A stretch of DNA of 64,000 nucleotides. Origin: JBBDIP01 sp040880305 (lineage in GTDB: Bacteria; Bacillota; Sulfobacillia; Fermentithermobacillales; Fermentithermobacillaceae). The notes beneath the pieces are model-generated. The model was not told the DNA's origin, made no database searches, and saw only the letters and a program-made list of their open reading frames with translations. The translations under genes were made by a program, and so were the position numbers. Below are positions 51,336 through 59,009 of this stretch, in pieces (position 1 is the first letter of the stretch; the number at the start of each line of letters is the position of its first letter). The DNA lies in contig JBBDIP010000059.1 of the NCBI GenBank assembly GCA_040880305.1, positions 1 through 64,000 of the forward strand, written 5' to 3'.

Positions 51336-52190
51336 CTAGACCAGGTTCAGGTACTCAGCTATATTGGCCTTGTCGACCTTAACCGGCGTTATCTTGTTGT
51401 TGAGCGCCGTCACGAGACTGGTGACGCCGGGACCGTGGCCGGACACGAACGAGTTGGAGTGGACCACGATGCCGATGATGACGGCGCCGCGCCGGTAGCT
51501 TCTCCCGTAGAAGGAGGACGAATCCGCGATAGCGACGATGTCGCCGAAGCGGATCTTGTCCAGTCCCAGTTCGTGGACCCTTTCAGTCTCCATGGAGGTG
51601 ATGTCGTAGTCGCCCTTCTCGGCAGATGAGGCGCCCAGGCCGCTGCCCATAAACTCGGCCGGGACGATGTGCGCGACCGGCACCTCCAGCACCCCGTCCT
51701 TCTCCACGATCCCCATCTTGTGCAGGAGGCCGGGATCGGTGTTAATGACCTTGACGTCGGAGTGGTCCGGCAGCTCCAGCCCCTGCCCGTAGCTCCTGAC
51801 CTGGATCTGGTCGCCGACCTTCATTTTCTCCAGGTCGTCCTTGGGGAAGTAGATCAGGACGTGCTCGATGCCGCCGTGCTTGCCGGTGACGACGCCTTTG
51901 GCGCCCTTGGCGTCGCCCGACCACACGACGGCGGTGTTGCCGATGCAGGAGAGGGTGTTGTAGCCCGAGTTGGCCTTCTCGTCCTTATTCTTGCTGCTCA
52001 CGCCGGGTTCGACGTGGTCGCCGGCCCAGCCGAACGCGGGGTCGCCGATCTTCACGTTGTAGGTGATCCCGCCTGTGCCTGGGGTGACGCGGACGACCCC
52101 GTCATAGCAAATGCGCGGGTTGGAGGCAGGCGCCGAAATCTCGCCCGCCACCGAAAGCATGACCAACTTGTCTTCATTGGTTCTCAGCAT
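51336..52190 (-). CDS. DUF4438 domain protein
   Basis: A 284-residue protein of a family known from Thermotoga, with unknown function. Typical runs are TPGTGGITYNVKIGDPAFGW near residue 36 and CIGNTAVVWSGDAKGAKG near 80. The ending GHGPGVTSLVTALNNKI is also kept. ATG behind GAGGAGG. It follows the S9 peptidase gene after 37 bp on the same strand, so the two may share a transcript. Confidence 0.75.
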   Translation of the reverse strand: MLRTNEDKLVMLSVAGEISAPASNPRICYDGVVRVTPGTGGITYNVKIGDPAFGWAGDHVEPGVSSKNKDEKANSGYNTLSCIGNTAVVWSGDAKGAKGVVTGKHGGIEHVLIYFPKDDLEKMKVGDQIQVRSYGQGLELPDHSDVKVINTDPGLLHKMGIVEKDGVLEVPVAHIVPAEFMGSGLGASSAEKGDYDITSMETERVHELGLDKIRFGDIVAIADSSSFYGRSYRRGAVIIGIVVHSNSFVSGHGPGVTSLVTALNNKITPVKVDKANIAEYLNLV

Positions 52191-52227
52191 CCATGCTCCT
52201 CCTCTACAGCCTTTGCTCCTCTTGCCT

Positions 52228-54291
52228 CTACAGCGCCGGCTCGTAATCCGCGGCGTTCTTCTTTATGTGCTCGTCGCACCACCGGATGATGTGGTTTAGC
52301 CTGGAGACCCTGAGCACGGGCTTTCCGCTCCGTGACAGCTCGTGGCTGGAGCCGGGGAACCTCACCATCTCGACTTCCTTCTTGAGCTTCTTGAGGGCGA
52401 TGTAGAACTGCTCTCCCTGCTCGATGGGGCATCGCATGTCATTCTCGCTGTGGATGAGCATTAGCGGCGTCGTGACGTTCCGGACGTACTTCAAAGGCGA
52501 GTGGAACCACAGTTTGTCGAGGTCGTTGAAGAAGTCGCCCTGGACTTCGCGGTCTACGAAGGTGTATCCGATGTCGGAAACGCCGTGGAACGACACAAAG
52601 TTGGAGATGCTGCGCATGGTGACGGCGGCCGCGAACCTGCCGGTGTGGCCTACGATCCAGTTGGTCATGAATCCGCCGTAGCTTCCGCCGCCCACGGCCA
52701 GTTTGGTCTCATCGATCCAGCCGGTGTGCTTCACGGCGACGTCGGTCCAGATCATGAGGTCCTTGTAGTCCTTGCCGCCGTAGTCTCCGTTGACCGCGGC
52801 CTCAAACTGCTGGCCGAAGCCGGATCCGCCCCTGGGGTTGGTGTAGACCACGCCGTACCCCTTGTTGGCCAGCAGCTGGAACTCGAAGAAGAAGCTGTAG
52901 CCGAACATGGAGTGAGGCCCGCCGTGAATCTCCAGGAACGCCGGGTATTTCACGCCTTCCTTCCAGCCCACGGGCTTCATTATCCAGCCATACTCCTGCC
53001 AGCCCTCCAGCGCCTTGAAAGGCACCGTCTCAGGGGCGATGATGTAAACCTCGTCGAGTAGGGCCTTGTTGGCCTGCGTGAGGACCTTCTCGGTCTTGGT
53101 GGACAGGTCGTAGGACCCGATCTCGCCCGGGAGAGTGGGCTCGGTGACGACGAACGCGACCTTCTGGCACGAATCGTCCATGGTGAAGCCGTAGATCTCC
53201 CTATCGCCGTCCATGACCACCGTGACCTCACCGCCATCCGCCGGGACGGTGTACAGCGAGGTCTTGCCCATGTCGCTGGCCAGGAAGTACAGCGTTTTCC
53301 CATCGGGGGTGACCCTGGGGCCGTTCTCACCGGCGCCCAGTTTGGAGTCGCCGGCGCAGTGGTCGCCGATGCCCCGGTCGAATCCGGCGGTCAGGCAGAC
53401 GGGCTCGCCGCCCTCAACGCTGATCTTCCACAGTCTGCGCAGCGTCGCCGAGGGGGCCGCCTCCCACTCCTCGTGGTGGCCCGCAAAGATGATTGACTTG
53501 CCGTCCGGGGTCCAGACGGGACCGTGAGCGGGGCCGTTGCTGGCGGTCAGCTTGCGCATCTCGCCGCCCTCGGCCGGCATCACGTAGATGTCAGAGAACC
53601 AGCCCTGGTACTCGTGGTCGGGACTTCTGTTGCTGGCGAAGGCCAGGTACTTGCCGTCGGGAGACCACGCGGCGCCCATGTGGCTGAACTCGCCTGTGGT
53701 GACCATCTTGGCAGAGTCCTTACCCTCGGCGTCCGTGACAAAGATGTGCATCTGCCGGTTGCCCACAAGGCCCATAGCCATGTCGGCCTTCACGCGCAGG
53801 TTCTTGAGGACCTTGGGTTCCTCGCGGCGCTTTTTCTCCTCGGCCTCCTTGGCCTTGGCGTCCAGGGGCTTCTCCCAGTCCTCGGGCTTGACCTCGGGGT
53901 CGATGGAGGCGTTGAAGGCGATCTTGCTGCCGTCTGGCGACCAGACGGGAGTGCCGGCGCCCCAGCGAAACTTGGTTACCTGGCTCGCCTCGCCACCTTT
54001 GGTGGAGACGACGTAGACCTGCTTGCCCACGCCTCTGTCCGACAGAAACGCGATCTTGCTTCCGTCAGGGGACCAGCGCGGGGAGTTGTCGGTCGTCGGG
54101 CCGGAGGTATACTGCCTGGGCTCGCCGCCCGCGGTTGGGGCCATCCATATGCTGGAACGATATTCCTTGGTCTCCTCGTCAATGTGGGACTTGACAAACG
54201 CTACGTTCTTGCCGTCGGGCGAAATCTGCGGATCCGATACGAAAACTAGTTTGTACAGGTCTTCGGCGACAAGTCTCCTCTTCTCTGCCAT
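52228..54291 (-). CDS. S9 family peptidase, acylaminoacyl-peptidase type
   Basis: A 687-residue serine peptidase. Residues 1-400 form a beta-propeller with repeated W-SPDG-like segments (for instance PRWSPDGSKIAFLSD and PVWSPDGSKIAF). The catalytic domain has the Ser in GGGSYGGFMTNWIVG, the Asp in HSENDMRCP and the His in FPGSSHELSR. Nothing suggests a signal peptide, so it works in the cytoplasm on short or acylated peptides. ATG with AAGGAGGAA upstream. Confidence 0.93.
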   Translation of the reverse strand: MAEKRRLVAEDLYKLVFVSDPQISPDGKNVAFVKSHIDEETKEYRSSIWMAPTAGGEPRQYTSGPTTDNSPRWSPDGSKIAFLSDRGVGKQVYVVSTKGGEASQVTKFRWGAGTPVWSPDGSKIAFNASIDPEVKPEDWEKPLDAKAKEAEEKKRREEPKVLKNLRVKADMAMGLVGNRQMHIFVTDAEGKDSAKMVTTGEFSHMGAAWSPDGKYLAFASNRSPDHEYQGWFSDIYVMPAEGGEMRKLTASNGPAHGPVWTPDGKSIIFAGHHEEWEAAPSATLRRLWKISVEGGEPVCLTAGFDRGIGDHCAGDSKLGAGENGPRVTPDGKTLYFLASDMGKTSLYTVPADGGEVTVVMDGDREIYGFTMDDSCQKVAFVVTEPTLPGEIGSYDLSTKTEKVLTQANKALLDEVYIIAPETVPFKALEGWQEYGWIMKPVGWKEGVKYPAFLEIHGGPHSMFGYSFFFEFQLLANKGYGVVYTNPRGGSGFGQQFEAAVNGDYGGKDYKDLMIWTDVAVKHTGWIDETKLAVGGGSYGGFMTNWIVGHTGRFAAAVTMRSISNFVSFHGVSDIGYTFVDREVQGDFFNDLDKLWFHSPLKYVRNVTTPLMLIHSENDMRCPIEQGEQFYIALKKLKKEVEMVRFPGSSHELSRSGKPVLRVSRLNHIIRWCDEHIKKNAADYEPAL

Positions 54292-54467
54292 GCGGGTTCC
54301 TCCTTGTATATGTAGATGGGCCGTGGAATTCGTTAGAACAGATTCAGCATTCCCCGCGCGAATACCTTCCGTAGGCGAAGATCTACGTCAAGGAAGTGGA
54401 GCCGGGATGTCGAATCCATCGTTAGATGAAACGCTCCAATGCCTGTCCAAACGGAGGTAAATTACCG

Positions 54468-55808
54468 GTGGAGAAAGTACTCGCGGGTTTTGAGTGGATT
54501 GACGGGCAGTCCAAGGCGCTCGCAGATATCAGCGACGCCATCTGGCGGTTTGCAGAAATTGGGCTGCATGAAGACAAGTCAGCCGAGGCGTTAGAGGAAT
54601 TGCTGCGTAAGAACGGGTTCACCATCAAAACGGGTGTGGGCGGGATGCCGACCGCATTCGTGGCCACCTGGGGAAAGGGCAAGCCCTCCATTGGGTTTCT
54701 GGGAGAGTACGACGCGCTCCCGGGCGTCTCGCAGAAGGTCCAGCCCACCAAGGAGGAGCTGGAGTCCGGCGCCTGCGGGCACGGGTGCGGGCACAACCTC
54801 CTCGGTGTCGCGGCGGCGGCAGGGGCCATCGCCCTCAGGGAAGAGATGGTTAAGCGGGGCCTTAGCGGGACTGTCAAGTACTTCGGATGTCCGGCTGAGG
54901 AGAACTTCAGCGGCAAAGCCTTCATGGCGAAGGATGGCCTGTTCAACGACCTGGACGTCTGCCTCACGTGGCACCCCGGCCCGATGAACAGCGTGCGCGG
55001 CGGGAGCTCCCTGGCCGTGAACTCGATGAATGTCACGTTCCACGGCGTATCGTCCCTCGCGGGGGGCGCCCCTCACCTGGGGCGGAGCGCTCTGGACGCA
55101 GTCGAGCTCATGAACATCGGCGCCAACTACCTGCGCGAGCACGTCATTGAGAAGGCCCGCATCCACTACGTCACCACCAACGGCGGGCTGCAACCCAACG
55201 TAGTCGCGTCCATCATGACCGACACCACTTACGATGTGGAACTGCTGGAGGGCATCTACGAGGTGCTGCCCAACCGCGTGCTGGAGGACGTCCTGGTCGA
55301 GGCCATGGAAATCGCCGGCCCGCCCGTCTTCACCGCGGAGGACGTCAAGTTCGCCAAGGAACTCAGCAAGACGTTCCCGCCCGGCCAGTCAGAAGCCTAC
55401 AAGCGGGACGAGACTCTTCCCGACGAGATAAAGGCCAAATTGGAAGGGAAGGTCCTGAACGACGCGGTGCTTGGACGCCCGCCTATCGCTCCGGACATGC
55501 GCGGTTCAACGGACGTCGGCGACGTCTCGTGGTGCTGCCCGACATCCCAGTTCTCGACGGCCTGCACGGCCATAGGGACGCCCGGACACTCGTGGCAGTA
55601 CACCGCCCAGACCGGGATGCATATCGGCCACGCAGGGATGATCGCCGCCGCGAAGACCCTGGCCCAGGCCGGGTTCAGGCTCATGACCGACGAGGACGCC
55701 CGCAAGCAGGCCAGGGTTGAGTTCGAGAAGCGCACCGGCGGGAAGAAGTACAAGAGCCCGCTGCCGCCCGATGTGAAGCCGGCGTTCCATCAATTCGACA
55801 AGAAGTAG
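54468..55808 (+). CDS. M20 amidohydrolase, AbgB-like
   Basis: A 446-residue M20 zinc hydrolase of the aminobenzoyl-glutamate hydrolase/AbgB branch. Metal-binding parts are EYDALPGVSQ near residue 80, SGACGHGCGHNLLG near 101, PAEENFSGKAFM near 150 and HSWQYTAQTGMHIGHAG near 377. The start is GTG 54468 behind ACGGAGGTAA. It stands alone between divergent S9 and convergent OYE genes. Fourth M20 gene of the window. Confidence 0.87.
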   Translation: MEKVLAGFEWIDGQSKALADISDAIWRFAEIGLHEDKSAEALEELLRKNGFTIKTGVGGMPTAFVATWGKGKPSIGFLGEYDALPGVSQKVQPTKEELESGACGHGCGHNLLGVAAAAGAIALREEMVKRGLSGTVKYFGCPAEENFSGKAFMAKDGLFNDLDVCLTWHPGPMNSVRGGSSLAVNSMNVTFHGVSSLAGGAPHLGRSALDAVELMNIGANYLREHVIEKARIHYVTTNGGLQPNVVASIMTDTTYDVELLEGIYEVLPNRVLEDVLVEAMEIAGPPVFTAEDVKFAKELSKTFPPGQSEAYKRDETLPDEIKAKLEGKVLNDAVLGRPPIAPDMRGSTDVGDVSWCCPTSQFSTACTAIGTPGHSWQYTAQTGMHIGHAGMIAAAKTLAQAGFRLMTDEDARKQARVEFEKRTGGKKYKSPLPPDVKPAFHQFDKK

Positions 55809-55862
55809 ACGTCGTCGTTTGGCGCATTATGTAACCTTCAAGCCACCCCCGAAACCAGGGGA

Positions 55863-55895
55863 TGGCTGGTTTTCCCAGCCACCGTCTTTCTTTAA
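55863..55895 (+). terminator. Intrinsic terminator after the AbgB-like gene
   Basis: TGGCTGG and CCAGCCA form a 7-bp stem with a 5-base TTTTC loop, followed by CCGTCTTTCTTTAATT. A weaker CCCC/GGGG hairpin lies directly upstream. It lies between convergent genes. Confidence 0.75.
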
Positions 55896-55926
55896 TTGGT
55901 TTTGGACTAGGCGGCGCAGCCGCCCA

Positions 55927-56931
55927 TCATACCGACTCCCTTGCCTTCGCCACCCACTTGGGGTCCCGCAGGATCCCGCGCCCCACACCGATGAGGTCCG
56001 CGTGGCCCTCTTGCAGGACTTTCTCTGCGAATTGCCCATCAGTGATCCCACCGGTCACCAGCACTGGGATCGCGACGGTCTTCTTGATCACTGAGGCATT
56101 GGACACGAAGTACCCTGGCGGAGCCCCCGCCGGCCGGGATCCTCCGAATCCTCCGGAGACGTCGATCAGCGCGACACCCGCATCTTGCAGCATTTTGGCA
56201 ACCTTAGCGGCATCCCTCGCTTCAAATCCTCCGGGAACGCCTCCGTCCGTGCTGCCCAGCCTCACGAACACTGGGAACTCCGGGCCCACCTTCTCCTTTA
56301 CCGTCTTCACCGTCTCGAGGATGAACCGCGCCCGGTTCTCAAGGCTGCCGCCATACTCATCGGTCCTGGTGTTGGTGAGAGGGGAGAGGAACTGGGTGCC
56401 CAGGTAGCCGTGGGCGGAGTGGATCTCCACCGCGTCGAATCCGGCCAGTTGAACCCTCCGGGCTGCGGCCGCAAAAAGATCCTGCACTTCATGAATTTCG
56501 TCTACGGTCATCCCCCTGGGTTTGCGTTCGGACCGGGGATTGGGGGTGTCGGACGGGCCGAGCGGCTCGCCGCCGGTAACCTCGGGATTTGCCGTGGCTC
56601 CTGAGTGGTTCAGTTGGATGGCCGCGACCGCGCCGTTGGTGCGCAGCGTCAGGGCAAGTTGCTTGAAAGCCGGGATTGCCTTGTCGTTGTCCAGGCCCAG
56701 CTGTCCCTTGTGGGCCTTGCCGCGTTTGGTTATGTAGGTGTGCTCGACGATGACCATGCCGACGCCGTTGGCGGCCCTTTCCCGGTAATACTCAACGGTC
56801 GACTCGCCGGGCAGGCCATTGTCGTGCTGGGATCCGCCGGGACCCTCGATTGCCGTGGCCATGGGCGGCATCACGATGCGGTTTCGCAGGTCGAGCCCTG
56901 CAAAGGAGAATGGAGAGAAAAGCAGGGACAT
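55927..56931 (-). CDS. NADH:flavin oxidoreductase, old yellow enzyme family
   Basis: A 334-residue FMN-dependent TIM-barrel reductase of enone or similar compounds. Family marks are FAGLDLRNRIVMPPM at the start, AAIQLNHSGATANPE near residue 100, the HSAHGYLGTQFLSP substrate loop near 170 and TDEYGGSLENR near 190, with GVGRGILRDPKW at the end. It lacks the C-terminal iron-sulfur and FAD domains of dienoyl-CoA reductases. ATG behind GAGGAGG. Confidence 0.93.
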   Translation of the reverse strand: MSLLFSPFSFAGLDLRNRIVMPPMATAIEGPGGSQHDNGLPGESTVEYYRERAANGVGMVIVEHTYITKRGKAHKGQLGLDNDKAIPAFKQLALTLRTNGAVAAIQLNHSGATANPEVTGGEPLGPSDTPNPRSERKPRGMTVDEIHEVQDLFAAAARRVQLAGFDAVEIHSAHGYLGTQFLSPLTNTRTDEYGGSLENRARFILETVKTVKEKVGPEFPVFVRLGSTDGGVPGGFEARDAAKVAKMLQDAGVALIDVSGGFGGSRPAGAPPGYFVSNASVIKKTVAIPVLVTGGITDGQFAEKVLQEGHADLIGVGRGILRDPKWVAKARESV

Positions 56932-57007
56932 GAGTACTCCTCCTCTAGTAGATGTTTGCCTGTGCTGACCACTTGCCTAATTGACATTTCCGTGGAGGTT
57001 TCCGGGA

Positions 57008-57802
57008 CTATTGCAGGTCCTGCCGCCTGAACTTGTCGAAGCCCGCCCAGAGCAACGCCGCGGACAGGAAGATCGCCGTCGTCCCCGGCTTCAGGAGCAG
57101 GGACAGTGTGCTCGAGTCTGGCGACCCAGTGGATCCGGCCGACCCGGTAAGCAGCAGGTTCGCGTTCCCCATCAGGGCTGAGGGGAGCCACGGCCCCACA
57201 GTCGAGCGGCCCAAGAGGGAACCCGCGATGCCCACCGCGATCATGAACGCCAGCCCAACCCCGCCCGCAGCCAGCGCTCCCGATGTTACCATGGACGCCG
57301 CGAACGTGGCCGACATGATGAATTCGGCGTATATGCCGATCGCCAAAGTGGCCAGAGCCACTCTTGAGGCTTGGATGGGTCCGATGAGGGTCCAGGTGTA
57401 AAGGGACGTGAGCAGCACTGATGCTGCGATCCCCAGGGCGAGGCCGACAGATAGGACGCCGTACTTAGCCAGGACGTAAGACTTCCTGGACGCGGGCTTG
57501 GTCACGATGAACGTCGCGACCCCCGACGCCTTTTCGCTCGCCACCACTCCCATTGTGATGGCCACGATGACCAGGAGGCCAATCTCGACGATGTCGCCGA
57601 TGAACGACCCCACCGCCATCTCCGCGGAAGGAGGAGGGACGATTATCGTGATGCCCTGGCCGAACTTCTGCAGGATTTCTCCCATATACCTTGTGGAGAG
57701 GGGGTCCATGATCGCCAGGAACAAGAGAGCCAGGTAGAGAGCGGGGAGGCGGAATGTCCGCCAGGCCTGCCGGATTTCCTTTCCTACCAACGCTGACACA
57801 GG
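57008..57802 (-). CDS. ABC transporter permease, ABC-2 type
   Basis: A 264-residue membrane protein with six helices; the first loop carries KEIRQAWRTFRL as is usual for ABC-2 permeases. GTG 57802 behind GAGGTG is chosen; the TTG two codons upstream is too close to the ribosome site. It follows its ATPase gene after 12 bp on the same strand. Substrate unknown. Confidence 0.87.
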   Translation of the reverse strand, partial: PVSALVGKEIRQAWRTFRLPALYLALLFLAIMDPLSTRYMGEILQKFGQGITIIVPPPSAEMAVGSFIGDIVEIGLLVIVAITMGVVASEKASGVATFIVTKPASRKSYVLAKYGVLSVGLALGIAASVLLTSLYTWTLIGPIQASRVALATLAIGIYAEFIMSATFAASMVTSGALAAGGVGLAFMIAVGIAGSLLGRSTVGPWLPSALMGNANLLLTGSAGSTGSPDSSTLSLLLKPGTTAIFLSAALLWAGFDKFRRQDLQ

Positions 57803-57814
57803 CAACACCTCAGT

Positions 57815-58753
57815 TCAGTCTGCGCTAAGCCGGAGGAACACGGTTTCAAGGTCGGTCCGGGACTGCCCGAACTCCCTCACTCGGACGCCCTGTTGGACCA
57901 GTCCGGCAAGCGTTCCATCCAGCGCCGTCTCCATCTGGCCGTGGCGGACGTCCGCGTAGAGCACCCCGGTCACCGCTCCGTCCTGCGACACCGCCGAGAC
58001 CCACGGCATAGCTCTGAGCAGCCCTTCTGCATTGCCCACGTCTTCGGGTCGCACTTCCATTCGGAGCCGGTCAGACGCGTAGCGCGAGAGGATGTCTTCC
58101 ACCGGGCCGTCGAGAAGGTTCCGGCCGGCCTTCACCATGACAAGTTTGTCGGACACGCGCTCGACGTCCTCGAGGATGTGACTCGAGAACAGCACGGTGG
58201 CCTTTCCTTTGAGTTGGCGGAGCAGGCCGAACACTTCTACGCGACCCTCCGGGTCAAGAGCCGAGACGGGTTCGTCCAGCACCAGGAGGTCCGGCTCAGG
58301 CAAGAAGCAGGTCGCGAGCCCCAGGCGCTGCTTCATCCCCCGGGAATAGGTGCCGACGCTGTGTCTCCTGGCGTCTTCAAGGTGGAACTCCTTGAGCAGG
58401 GCCGCGGAACGCTCCCGCGCGGTGCGGGGGTCCATCTCGTAAAGCCCGGCTACCAGGTCCATCACTTCCTGGCCGGTGTGCCGCTCAGGAAAAACCGGAT
58501 CTTGCGGCAGGTAGGACATCTTGCCTCGCTGGGGCAAATCGCGCCCGAAGACCACGTCCTGCCCGAGCAGGCGCACCTTGCCGCCGTCCCTTGGGAGCAG
58601 GCCAAGGAGGATCCTCAGCGTGGTCGTCTTGCCGGCTCCGTTCGGGCCGATGAAACCGCAGACCGTCCCGGTCTCGACCTGCATGGACAGCCCGTTCAAT
58701 GCGTGCACCGAGCCGAACGACTTCGTAAGACCCTCAATATTGATAGCTTCCAC
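57815..58753 (-). CDS. ABC transporter ATP-binding protein
   Basis: A 312-residue ATPase with Walker A GPNGAGKTTTLR near residue 38, signature YSRGMKQRLGL near 132 and Walker B DLLVLDEPVSALDPEG near 150, plus the HILEDVE switch. The C-terminal extension is that of the DrrA/CcmA-like group. GTG 58753 has GAGGGTG 6 bp upstream. It pairs with the permease that follows and, less surely, with the small PLDc_N protein gene before it. Confidence 0.93.
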   Translation of the reverse strand: MEAINIEGLTKSFGSVHALNGLSMQVETGTVCGFIGPNGAGKTTTLRILLGLLPRDGGKVRLLGQDVVFGRDLPQRGKMSYLPQDPVFPERHTGQEVMDLVAGLYEMDPRTARERSAALLKEFHLEDARRHSVGTYSRGMKQRLGLATCFLPEPDLLVLDEPVSALDPEGRVEVFGLLRQLKGKATVLFSSHILEDVERVSDKLVMVKAGRNLLDGPVEDILSRYASDRLRMEVRPEDVGNAEGLLRAMPWVSAVSQDGAVTGVLYADVRHGQMETALDGTLAGLVQQGVRVREFGQSRTDLETVFLRLSAD

Positions 58754-58789
58754 GACGTTCACCCTCAATCGCTGCCTTCGTGACTACCC

Positions 58790-58987
58790 TTACTCCTCGC
58801 CGCGGCCGACCGCGAAGTAGAGGATGGGCCCCAGGCACTCGCCCAGTATGATGATGACGATCCAGGCTGCCCTGGGCAGGTGTTTGACGGTCTTGCGCTT
58901 CCTTATGTCAAGGAGCCCGGCGGTCATCATCGCCAACTGCAGAACCAATAAGGGCCAAAACTTCAAAAGGATCTCGGTGAAGCTCAC
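58790..58987 (-). CDS. Small PLDc_N-domain membrane protein
   Basis: A 65-residue protein with two hydrophobic helices and the PLDc_N motif: RAAWIVIIILGECLGPILYF between them and a GRGEE end. GTG start behind AAAGGGGTG. Such proteins often stand beside ABC-2 exporters, as here (36 bp upstream of the ATPase). Role probably structural; not proved. Confidence 0.82.
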   Translation of the reverse strand: MSFTEILLKFWPLLVLQLAMMTAGLLDIRKRKTVKHLPRAAWIVIIILGECLGPILYFAVGRGEE

Positions 58988-59009
58988 GTGAATTCACCCC
59001 TTTCAAAGA

